A stretch of 64,000 nucleotides of DNA, taken from the NCBI RefSeq assembly GCF_016756775.1, contig NZ_JAERMU010000002.1, positions 296,649-360,648 of the forward strand, in the 5' to 3' direction. Below are positions 58,025 through 64,000 of the stretch, piece by piece; position 1 is the first letter of the stretch; each line of letters begins with the position of its first letter. The translations under genes were made by a program, and so were the position numbers. Under the pieces are notes generated by a model. The model was not told the DNA's origin. It saw only the letters and a list, made by a program, of their open reading frames with translations, and ran no database searches. This stretch comes from Dryocola clanedunensis subsp. sulfonylureivorans. Its GTDB lineage: Bacteria; Pseudomonadota; Gammaproteobacteria; Enterobacterales; Enterobacteriaceae.

Positions 58025-58066
58025 AAAAAAGGTGCTCAACGTTTTACATTGAGCACCTTTTTTTTA
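58025..58066. terminator. Strong bidirectional terminator after the adhesin
   Basis: AAAAAAGGTGCTCAA and TTGAGCACCTTTTTTTT form a long perfect stem around an 8-base loop, with A-run and T-run on its two sides. It separates the convergent adhesin and second lipoprotein genes. Confidence 0.92.
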
Positions 58067-58080
58067 AACCTGCTATCCGG

Positions 58081-58533
58081 TTAGATACCCGAAAGCATTT
58101 TGCGTTTTTCATGCACCAACACGAAGTTTGAATACTGAATTTTCGAGCACAGGGTTTCAACCTTCATTTTTAATTCCATGGTGTAGATGCGTTTAGCCGC
58201 CTGATCCATAATATTTTTATTGGTATTAAGGAAAATAAAAGCCTCTGATAGCTTTTGATATTCTTCCAGATATTGTGGATAGCGTTCAGCCCCCTCTTCT
58301 CTTAGCATATTGAGATTATCAATACACCTGTTGTTCGTCGATGTGTATGCCAGCCCATCGGTTAAACCTTGTAGGGTGGTGGCATTATCCTCAGCAGGTC
58401 CCGACTGGTTATTGACCATAAAAAAATTCTGCTCAGGATCCAGGTCTGTTGTCACACTGGCAGGAGGTTTATGAGTACAGGCAGTAGCGAGAAGAAGAGG
58501 TAACAGGAGGACGGCATGTCTTTTTCTATTCAT
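58081..58533 (-). CDS. Small lipoprotein, paralogue of the 50380-50823 product
   Basis: A 150-residue lipoprotein. The lipobox LLATAC (Cys19) is followed by THK, so outer-membrane sorting is likely. The mature domain NNRCIDNLNMLREEG...YPQYLEEYQ, then FLNTNKNIMDQAAKRIYTM, and VETLCSKIQYSNF mirrors the upstream lipoprotein, including both cysteines. It is transcribed toward the adhesin from the far side, 29 bases after the CadC-like gene, and forms an operon with it. A periplasmic helper role for adhesin export or folding is a guess from its position. Confidence 0.75.
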   Translation of the reverse strand: MNRKRHAVLLLPLLLATACTHKPPASVTTDLDPEQNFFMVNNQSGPAEDNATTLQGLTDGLAYTSTNNRCIDNLNMLREEGAERYPQYLEEYQKLSEAFIFLNTNKNIMDQAAKRIYTMELKMKVETLCSKIQYSNFVLVHEKRKMLSGI

Positions 58534-58562
58534 ATATTTCCTTATAAGAAGTCAGTGAACAT

Positions 58563-59168
58563 TCACTTTGCATAATATTCCTTGCACACCACCGTAGTGG
58601 CCTTCTCGCCGGGCGGTGTACACAGCGTTAATACCGCGTTCTCGTTATTTTGTTGCTCGAGTATTGTCTCGACACGCCCTTCGTGGGGAGACGTTGACCG
58701 ACGATGATAGCTGAGGACAAAAATGACCAGTAACATGAGAAAGAACAGCAGTAACAGTAGTCCACGCTTTATACCGGATGCTTCATTAGCGACGTTATGG
58801 GATGTGGCAGAGGTAGAGAGCCGATCTGTCTTATCAATCTCCTTGACCACTTTCACGTTTCCGTTGAGGCAAAATCCGATACGAGGAACGGTGATAATCA
58901 CTTCGTCTGCCCCCAGCAGAGATAAGGTTCGCCGGGAGATTGAAATATACTGATTAAGCGTATTATTGGAAGAGCGCAACCCTTGTTTATCCCAGATATT
59001 TTCCAGTACCGCCTCCCGGGATAATACATCACCATTGCTGTCCAGAATGAACTGCAACAAATTGCTGTTCGTTAATGTAAGGGTCAGTACCCGCTCCGGG
59101 TCGTCAATGTTCCACAGGGTGCCATCTTCAGGTTTATATTTAATTATTCCATTAATAATATATGTCAT
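58563..59168 (-). CDS. CadC/ToxR-like membrane-anchored regulator
   Basis: A 201-residue one-pass membrane transcription factor. The N-terminal winged helix (about 1-105) has VLTLTLTNSNLLQFILDSNGDVLSREAVLENIWDKQGL and IITVPRIGFCL, typical of the OmpR/CadC-type domain. One membrane helix is at about 135-155 (GLLLLLFFLMLLVIFVLSYH) and a short periplasmic tail of about 45 residues holds two cysteines (LTLCTPPGE and VVCKEYY). The tail is too small for a CadC sensor domain, so it may sense redox or a partner protein. It is upstream of and in operon with the second lipoprotein. Confidence 0.85.
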   Translation of the reverse strand: MTYIINGIIKYKPEDGTLWNIDDPERVLTLTLTNSNLLQFILDSNGDVLSREAVLENIWDKQGLRSSNNTLNQYISISRRTLSLLGADEVIITVPRIGFCLNGNVKVVKEIDKTDRLSTSATSHNVANEASGIKRGLLLLLFFLMLLVIFVLSYHRRSTSPHEGRVETILEQQNNENAVLTLCTPPGEKATTVVCKEYYAK

Positions 59169-59416
59169 AGGCCCTGGCTACTTAAAAGAGAGGACAAAAA
59201 GTGCTTTTATATTTAACATAAATAAAGCCGTGGATTTATAAGCTTCTCTTAAGTGAACTTAAAATTACTTATAACCATCCTCAGATTATCATGTAATTAT
59301 AATGCATGGGTCAGAAGGGATGTATTTAAGATAAAATTCGCACAAATAGTTGTTTTTTACAAACGCCGCCGATTTTATAACAAACCTATAATCGTTTATA
59401 AATAATTATTAAATAA

Positions 59417-59605
59417 AAAGAGCCCTGGATCAGGGCTCCTCAGACTGATGACAAACCTAAAGCGTATGAGTTTCGCAAAGATCTCACCGAATAAATAACA
59501 AGGAAAATCAATTCGTTGATTTTCGCCTGCTGACCACAAAGAAGGAAAAACCACGCTTTTTCCTTCTTTGTCAGCAATCTAAAGAGCCCTGAATCAGTGC
59601 TCCTT
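59417..59605. repeat. MITE-like element copy 2 with duplicated terminator hairpin
   Basis: A 140-base core (59441-59580) is nearly the same as 43624-43763, with the internal hairpins GAAAATCAA/TTGATTTTC and a perfect AAAGAAGGAAAAA/TTTTTCCTTCTTT. It is bracketed by direct repeats of GAGCCCTGGATCAGGGCTC (59420-59438) and GAGCCCTGAATCAGTGCTC (59584-59602). It fills most of the 511-base gap between the CadC-like gene and rlmG. Confidence 0.85.
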
Positions 59606-59679
59606 TACCATTTTGCCGAACACGTTTGTTTCCCGGCGCTACGCTTTCCTAGCCAACAAAAGAGGGTTGGCTTTAACAG

Positions 59680-60816
59680 TTAGCGTACCCGGCCTGTTTT
59701 CACGGCTTTAAGAACGACGAACTTATTGTTGCCGATAATCGTTTCGCAGTTGCCGAAGATCTTTTTCAGCTTGCGGAAGTAATCCAGGTGACGGTTAGCC
59801 ACAATATACAGCGCGCCGTTGTTCACGAGGCAGCGGCGGGCATGGTGGAACATCTCCCACGCAACCTGGTCCGTCAGGGCGTGCTGCTGGTGGAACGGCG
59901 GGTTGCACAGGATAGTATCGAAGCGGTAAGGCTCCACGCCGGACAGCGCGTTATTAATCATAAATTCGCAGCGGTCCAGGTTTTCCGGCATGTTCACCTC
60001 GACGTTCATGCGGCTTGACGCCACCGCCATCGGAGATTCATCCACAAACACCACGTTCGCTTCCGGGTTCTGATCCAGCAGGTGCAGACCCACCACGCCG
60101 TTGCCACAGCCTAAATCAACAATCTCACCTTCCAGACCGGTTGGCAGATTCTCGATAAAGAAGCGAGCGCCAATGTCCAGACCCGTACGGGAGAAAACGT
60201 TCGCGTGGTTGTGAATGGTCCAGGGCGTACCTGCCAGCTTCCAGCTCAGGGTGTCCGGGGCATCCTGCAATTCAGGTTTGGTAAAGGTGCCGTTAATCAG
60301 GCGCGCCTTTTTCCAGGCCAGAGTGGTGGTGGTTGGGCCGAGGATTTTTTCGAACAGCTCAAGCGTTGAGTTGTGGATATCACGCGCTTTGGCACCGGCG
60401 ATAATGCGGGTTTCAGGCGTCACGACTTTACGCAGCGCGCGCAGCTGTTGCTCCAGCAGGGCCAGCGTTTTCGGCACTTTGATCAGCACCACGCCTGGGG
60501 CATCCGGGTAGTTCGCCGTGCTGTCCAGGAAGGTGACGTTTGATTCGATAATGTCGTTCAGGCTCAGGTTCTGGCGCGTGGCCAACTCGCTCAGGTAAGA
60601 GTCGCTGATGCTGTACGGCTTGTGCTCGGCCAGCACGGTGGCCAGCGTGCCGAAGGTGTCGTTAAAAATCAGGACCGGGCCGCTGATTTCGGTGTCGTCC
60701 AGCTGTTGCAGCAGATAGTCATCCGCCGCTTCCCACGCCTGCAGCGGGTTGACGTCGTCCGTTTCCGGGAAACGTTTTAGTGTCAGTGAACGGAAACCGT
60801 TGTCTGATTGGCTCAT
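59680..60816 (-). CDS. rlmG: 23S rRNA m2G1835 methyltransferase RlmG
   Basis: A 378-residue methyltransferase that makes N2-methylguanosine at position 1835 of 23S rRNA. It has an RlmC/RsmC-type duplicated methyltransferase fold. The active C-terminal half has motif [22 protein letters not shown] and the catalytic NPPF ([12 protein letters not shown]). The N-terminal half ([20 protein letters not shown]) is a degenerate copy. The sequence and length match E. coli RlmG (YgjO). It is divergent from ygjP. A hairpin AGCCAAC/GTTGGCT just past the stop may end its transcript. Confidence 0.95.
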   Translation of the reverse strand: MSQSDNGFRSLTLKRFPETDDVNPLQAWEAADDYLLQQLDDTEISGPVLIFNDTFGTLATVLAEHKPYSISDSYLSELATRQNLSLNDIIESNVTFLDSTANYPDAPGVVLIKVPKTLALLEQQLRALRKVVTPETRIIAGAKARDIHNSTLELFEKILGPTTTTLAWKKARLINGTFTKPELQDAPDTLSWKLAGTPWTIHNHANVFSRTGLDIGARFFIENLPTGLEGEIVDLGCGNGVVGLHLLDQNPEANVVFVDESPMAVASSRMNVEVNMPENLDRCEFMINNALSGVEPYRFDTILCNPPFHQQHALTDQVAWEMFHHARRCLVNNGALYIVANRHLDYFRKLKKIFGNCETIIGNNKFVVLKAVKTGRVR

Positions 60817-60900
60817 CGGCCCTCCTGGATGGTAAAATTTGGTGTGATCCCCTGAATGGGGGCGTGAGTATACCCTTTTTTCCTTCCGAAGAGCGTGTGA

Positions 60901-61404
60901 ATGAGTGAACTGACTTACTTAAGCGGCTACCCCGAGCACCTGCTCGCCCAGGTTCGTACGCTGATTGCGGAGCAACGCCTCGGTGAAGTGCTGCAAAAGC
61001 GCTACCCGCAGAGCCACAACATCGCCACCGACAAAGCGCTCTATGCCTATACCCAGGATTTGAAAAGTCAGTACCTGCGCAACGCGCCGCCGATCAATAA
61101 GGTCGCCTACGACAATAAAATTCACGTTCTGAATAATGCGCTGGGGCTACATACCGCCATTTCTCGCGTGCAGGGCGGTAAGTTGAAAGCGAAAGCAGAG
61201 ATCCGCGTAGCGACGGTGTTTCGCCAGGCCCCCGAAGCATTTTTGCGCATGATTGTGGTGCACGAGCTGGCGCACCTGAAAGAGAAGGATCACAACAAGC
61301 AGTTTTATTCACTTTGTTGCCATATGGAGCCGCAGTATCACCAGTTCGAGTTTGACACGCGCCTGTGGCTGACGGAGATGGCGCTTAAAGGATCCGGTGG
61401 ATGA
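60901..61404 (+). CDS. ygjP: YgjP-like metallopeptidase-fold protein
   Basis: A 167-residue protein of the YgjP/WrpA family (UTP pyrophosphatase-like or M48-type fold) whose role is not settled. The metal-binding motif is [20 protein letters not shown] (HELxH plus a downstream His). The sequence matches E. coli YgjP, next to rlmG as in E. coli. Its TGA stop (61402-61404) is inside a REP palindrome, which has thus set the C-terminus (KGSGG). The ygjQ gene that follows in E. coli is missing here. Confidence 0.93.
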   Translation: MSELTYLSGYPEHLLAQVRTLIAEQRLGEVLQKRYPQSHNIATDKALYAYTQDLKSQYLRNAPPINKVAYDNKIHVLNNALGLHTAISRVQGGKLKAKAEIRVATVFRQAPEAFLRMIVVHELAHLKEKDHNKQFYSLCCHMEPQYHQFEFDTRLWLTEMALKGSGG

Positions 61405-61468
61405 CGCTATCGCTTATCCCCCCTACAAAACCGGGCCGTAGGTCGGATAAGCGCCAGCGCCATCCGAC
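61394..61468. repeat. BIME between ygjP and ygjR
   Basis: REP unit CCGGTGGATGACGCTATCGC..TTATCCCCCCTAC (61394-61425) and the inverted unit GTCGGATAAGCGCCAGCG..CCATCCGAC (61442-61468). The first overlaps the ygjP stop codon. Confidence 0.85.
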
Positions 61469-61560
61469 AAATCCGACACCATAATAGAGAATGGCACTTG
61501 CGTTGATCCCCCCTCTAAAGCCTATAGTAACGGTTGGTTAATTCGGAGATTACAACGCTC

Positions 61561-62559
61561 ATGATCAGATTCGCCGTGGTTGGAACTAACTGGATCACCC
61601 GTCAGTTCGTCGATGCCGCCCACGAAAGTGGCCACTACAAACTCACCGCGGTTTACTCCCGCACCCTCGAGCAGGCGCAGACCTTCGCCAATGAGTATAT
61701 GGTTGAGCATCTGTTTACCGATCTTGAAGCGATGGCGAAAAGCGATGCGATTGACGCGGTGTATATTGCCAGCCCGAACGCCCTGCACGCGCCGCAAAGC
61801 ATTCTCTTCTTAAGCAATAAAAAGCATGTGATTTGCGAAAAGCCGCTCGCCTCCAATATCCGTGAGGTGGAAGCAGCTATTGCCTGCGCGCGTGAAAACC
61901 AGGTTGTCCTCTTCGAAGCGTTTAAGACCGCCAGCCTGCCGAACTTTATCGCCCTGCAACAGGCGCTGCCGAAGGTGGGCAAAATTCGCAAGGTGTTGCT
62001 CAACTACTGCCAGTACTCCTCCCGCTATCAGCGCTATCTCGACGGCGAGAACCCCAATACGTTTAATCCGGCCTGGTCGAACGGCTCGATTATGGATATC
62101 GGTTTCTACGTGCTGGCCTCCGCCGTAGCGCTGTGGGGCCAGCCGCATTCGGTGAGCGCCACCGCAAGCCTGCTGGAGAGCGGCGTCGACGCTCACGGTT
62201 CCGTGCAGATGAACTACGGTGATTTTGACGTGAACCTGCTGCACTCCAAAGTGAGCGATTCAGTGATCCCGAGCGAGATTCAGGGTGAAGAAGGTTCGCT
62301 GGTTATCGAGAAAATTTCCGAATGCCAGCGCATTACCTTCGTGCCGCGCGGCGGCAAGCCGCAGGATCTTTCGCAGCCGCAGCACATCAATACTATGCTT
62401 TACGAGGCCGAAACGTTCGCCCGTCTGGTGACGGCAAACGAAGTGAATCACCCAGGACTTGTGACTTCGCGCATCACCTCTGCGTTAGCCACAGAAATCC
62501 GGGCGCAGACCGGGGTGAAGTTCCCGGCAGACGATGTCCCGGCGTCCGTCACGGCGTAA
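61561..62559 (+). CDS. ygjR: Gfo/Idh/MocA-family oxidoreductase YgjR
   Basis: A 332-residue putative NAD(P)-dependent oxidoreductase. The Rossmann start is MIRFAVVGTNWITRQFVDA, followed by the family's VYIASPNALHAPQSI and the catalytic-site motif HVICEKPLASN. The C-terminal alpha/beta domain has MDIGFYVLASAVALWG. The sequence matches E. coli YgjR. I start at ATG 61561, nine codons inside a longer open frame, because the Rossmann strand begins there and GGAGATTACAACGCTC precedes it. Its substrate is unknown. Confidence 0.93.
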   Translation: MIRFAVVGTNWITRQFVDAAHESGHYKLTAVYSRTLEQAQTFANEYMVEHLFTDLEAMAKSDAIDAVYIASPNALHAPQSILFLSNKKHVICEKPLASNIREVEAAIACARENQVVLFEAFKTASLPNFIALQQALPKVGKIRKVLLNYCQYSSRYQRYLDGENPNTFNPAWSNGSIMDIGFYVLASAVALWGQPHSVSATASLLESGVDAHGSVQMNYGDFDVNLLHSKVSDSVIPSEIQGEEGSLVIEKISECQRITFVPRGGKPQDLSQPQHINTMLYEAETFARLVTANEVNHPGLVTSRITSALATEIRAQTGVKFPADDVPASVTA

Positions 62560-62619
62560 AGCTGTGTAAAACAGGGGTAGCATGATATTGACCGGAGTAA
62601 TGGTTCGTAATATTTTGTT

Positions 62620-62827
62620 ACTCGCAAAGGGGAGTAACTTCATTGCCGGTTAATCGTCATTACGGTGCGAAAGCACCCGGTTACCGGGCAATGCGAATGG
62701 CTTTTTATCGAAAAGGCTATTCCGCGTTGTAAGTGAGACCTTGCCGGAAGGCGAGATCCCTGTTGCAAGCATTAGCGGCTGGCGTCTTCCGACGTTGGCC
62801 GTTTTTGTTTTTCAAGGAATCACTTTT
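62620..62827 (+). ncRNA. alx leader: yybP-ykoY (Mn2+) / PRE riboswitch
   Basis: A 268-base leader precedes alx with no gene in it. The aptamer signature AAAGGGGAGTAACTT (62626-62640) and the distal GAGACCTTGCCGGAAGGCGAG (about 62734-62754; the bulge-loop partner) are the two conserved strands of the yybP-ykoY family, known upstream of alx as the pH-responsive element. In between are stable hairpins (GGTGCGAAAGCACC, GGCTTTTTATCGAAAAGGC). Mn2+ and alkaline pH are expected to raise alx translation. Confidence 0.85.
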
Positions 62828-63796
62828 ATGAATAGTGTCGGCACACCATTGCTGTGGGGCGGTTTCGCCGTCGTCGTCGTCATCATGCTGGCAATCGACC
62901 TCCTGTTACAGGGGCGAAAAGGCTCGCACACCATGTCCATGAAGCAGGCTGCGGCCTGGTCACTGGTGTGGGTTTCACTCTCTTTGCTGTTTAACGCCGC
63001 TTTCTGGTGGTATCTCACCGGCACCTCAGGGCGTGAAGTGGCGGATACCCAGGCGCTCGCCTTCCTCACCGGCTATCTGATTGAGAAAGCGCTGGCGGTG
63101 GATAACGTCTTCGTCTGGCTGATGCTGTTCAGCTACTTCGCCGTCCCTGCCGCTTTGCAGCGCCGCGTGCTGGTTTACGGCGTGCTGGGTGCGATTGTGC
63201 TGCGTACCATCATGATCTTCGCGGGCAGCTGGCTGATTACCCAGTTCGAATGGCTGCTGTATGTCTTCGGTGCGTTCCTGCTGTTCACCGGTATTAAGAT
63301 GGCGCTGGCGAAGGAAGATGAGGCGGGCATTGGCGACAAACCGCTGGTGCGCTGGCTACGCGGTCATCTGCGTATGACGGACAAAATCGAAGGTGAGCAC
63401 TTCTTCGTGCGTAAGAACGGCCTGCTGTTCGCTACGCCGCTGCTGTTAGTGCTGATTCTGGTTGAGCTGAGCGACGTGATTTTCGCGGTCGACAGTATTC
63501 CGGCTATCTTCGCCGTGACCACTGACCCGTTCATCGTGCTGACCTCTAACCTGTTCGCGATTCTGGGTCTGCGTGCCATGTACTTCCTGCTGGCTGGCGT
63601 AGCGGAACGCTTCTCAATGCTGAAGTACGGCCTGTCGATTATCCTGGTGTTTATCGGCGTGAAGATGATGATTGTCGATTTCTACCATATCCCGATCGCC
63701 ATTTCGCTGGGCGTGGTAGGCGGTATCCTGGCGCTGACACTGATTATTAACTCGGTGGTTAACTACCGCAACGATCAGAAGAAACTGGCGAAGTAA
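62828..63796 (+). CDS. alx: TerC-family membrane protein Alx (manganese exporter)
   Basis: A 322-residue inner-membrane protein of the TerC/Alx family with about nine helices. It exports Mn2+ and is induced at high pH. The conserved acidic motifs [19 protein letters not shown] and [21 protein letters not shown], likely metal ligands, are complete. I chose the ATG at 62828, after AAGGAATCAC; an open frame starting at 62741 lies inside the riboswitch. The sequence and length match E. coli Alx (YgjT). Confidence 0.96.
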   Translation: MNSVGTPLLWGGFAVVVVIMLAIDLLLQGRKGSHTMSMKQAAAWSLVWVSLSLLFNAAFWWYLTGTSGREVADTQALAFLTGYLIEKALAVDNVFVWLMLFSYFAVPAALQRRVLVYGVLGAIVLRTIMIFAGSWLITQFEWLLYVFGAFLLFTGIKMALAKEDEAGIGDKPLVRWLRGHLRMTDKIEGEHFFVRKNGLLFATPLLLVLILVELSDVIFAVDSIPAIFAVTTDPFIVLTSNLFAILGLRAMYFLLAGVAERFSMLKYGLSIILVFIGVKMMIVDFYHIPIAISLGVVGGILALTLIINSVVNYRNDQKKLAK

Positions 63797-63799
63797 ACT

Positions 63800-63862
63800 T
63801 GTCGGATGGCGCTGCGCTTATCCGACCTATAAAAACGCGGGCGGCGCTGCGCTTATCCATTC
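63800..63862. repeat. REP unit plus partial REP after alx
   Basis: GTCGGATGGCGCTGCGC..TTATCCGACCTAT (63801-63830) is followed by an incomplete direct copy GGGCGGCGCTGCGC..TTATCC (63839-63858). Confidence 0.85.
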
Positions 63863-63900
63863 TTCTTAACCCTTTGTGGGCGTAGCTACCGTCTTGAACG

Positions 63901-64000
63901 TCAAGCGGTAGCTGCATAATTTTCATCCCATGGCAGGCGTGTTTTAAGCACCCCGAAGCACATGTGCACCAGCTTGCGCATTACTGCACCCAGCGCCGCC
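63901..64000 (-). CDS. IS110-family transposase, C-terminal fragment cut by window edge
   Basis: The last 32 minus-strand codons read ALGAVMRKLVHMCFGVLKTR and then LPWDENYAATA before TGA. This is the typical C-terminus of IS110/IS1111-type transposases (DEDD-type recombinases). A hairpin, AGCTACCG (63884-63891) with CGGTAGCT (63906-63913), spans the stop. The rest lies right of the window, so I cannot say whether the gene is intact. Confidence 0.7.
   Translation of the reverse strand, partial: AALGAVMRKLVHMCFGVLKTRLPWDENYAATA

Noticed and set aside
59651..59673. AGCCAAC/GTTGGCT hairpin as a strong rlmG terminator
   Set aside because: A good stem but no U-tract follows on the minus strand, so I mention it only as possible.
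62741..62827. N-terminal extension of alx
   Set aside because: It lies inside the riboswitch leader, and the extra residues are not part of the TerC/Alx family; ATG 62828 has a good ribosome binding site.

Overview
The window reads as the chromosome of a member of the Enterobacteriaceae close to Salmonella, Enterobacter and Cedecea rather than Escherichia coli itself. It carries a Salmonella-type fim cluster with fimZ/fimY/fimW-like regulators, a leuX-ahr...yjgR junction and a fadH...rlmG-ygjP-ygjR-alx order that match the E. coli backbone, and many REP/BIME palindromes between genes. Backbone genes are GC-rich. Two accessory blocks, about 24.6-40.4 kb and 49.4-59.6 kb, stand out by AT-rich spacers, relics and unusual genes.

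Region by region. 0-2.2 kb: a metabolite:H+ symporter (cut by the window edge) divergent from its LysR regulator. 2.3-11.4 kb: type 1 fimbriae, with three regulators (fimW-like, fimY-like, fimZ) convergent on fimAICDHF. 11.7-21.4 kb: nepI (purine nucleoside efflux), tauABCD (taurine as sulfur source), hipBA toxin-antitoxin, murQP (MurNAc use, without a neighbouring murR) and glgS. 21.6-24.6 kb: a divergent togT/ogl pair for pectin oligomers, with clear KdgR and CRP boxes between the genes.

24.6-40.4 kb is a layered genomic island ending at tRNA-Leu(CAA) leuX. It holds an orphan T6SS Hcp module with duplicated DUF1493-type partners and the start of a dead second hcp; an XRE/Ner-like divergent switch with four copies of one operator; a 1171-aa helicase-PLD protein of the Mokosh type II kind; an EcoRII-N-like effector domain without a nuclease next to a Dcm/M.EcoRII-like methyltransferase; a DUF2971 protein; and a three-gene ABC-3C-like operon (nuclease-like protein, small middle component, Rad50-like ATPase with a zinc hook). 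Relics of a P4/P2-like satellite (alpA, an integrase-ogr chimera, a partial leuX 3' end) show how the island was assembled.

40.5-49.3 kb returns to backbone: an HNH endonuclease gene broken by an in-frame amber codon plus a methyltransferase, ahr, a dihydroxyacetone kinase where E. coli has idn genes, yjgR and fadH. 49.4-59.6 kb is an insertion between fadH and rlmG. It encodes a 2366-residue inverse autotransporter with about 16 Ig-like repeats, flanked by two paralogous small lipoproteins and by two different regulators (a LuxR-like protein and a CadC-like membrane regulator). This block looks like a self-contained surface-adhesin system and is the best candidate for something little described. 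59.7-63.8 kb is rlmG, ygjP, ygjR and alx with its long riboswitch leader; the window closes inside the 3' end of an IS110-like transposase.

A further result at sequence level is a 140-bp MITE-like element present twice (43.6 and 59.4 kb). Each copy is bracketed by a duplicated terminator hairpin specific to its locus.
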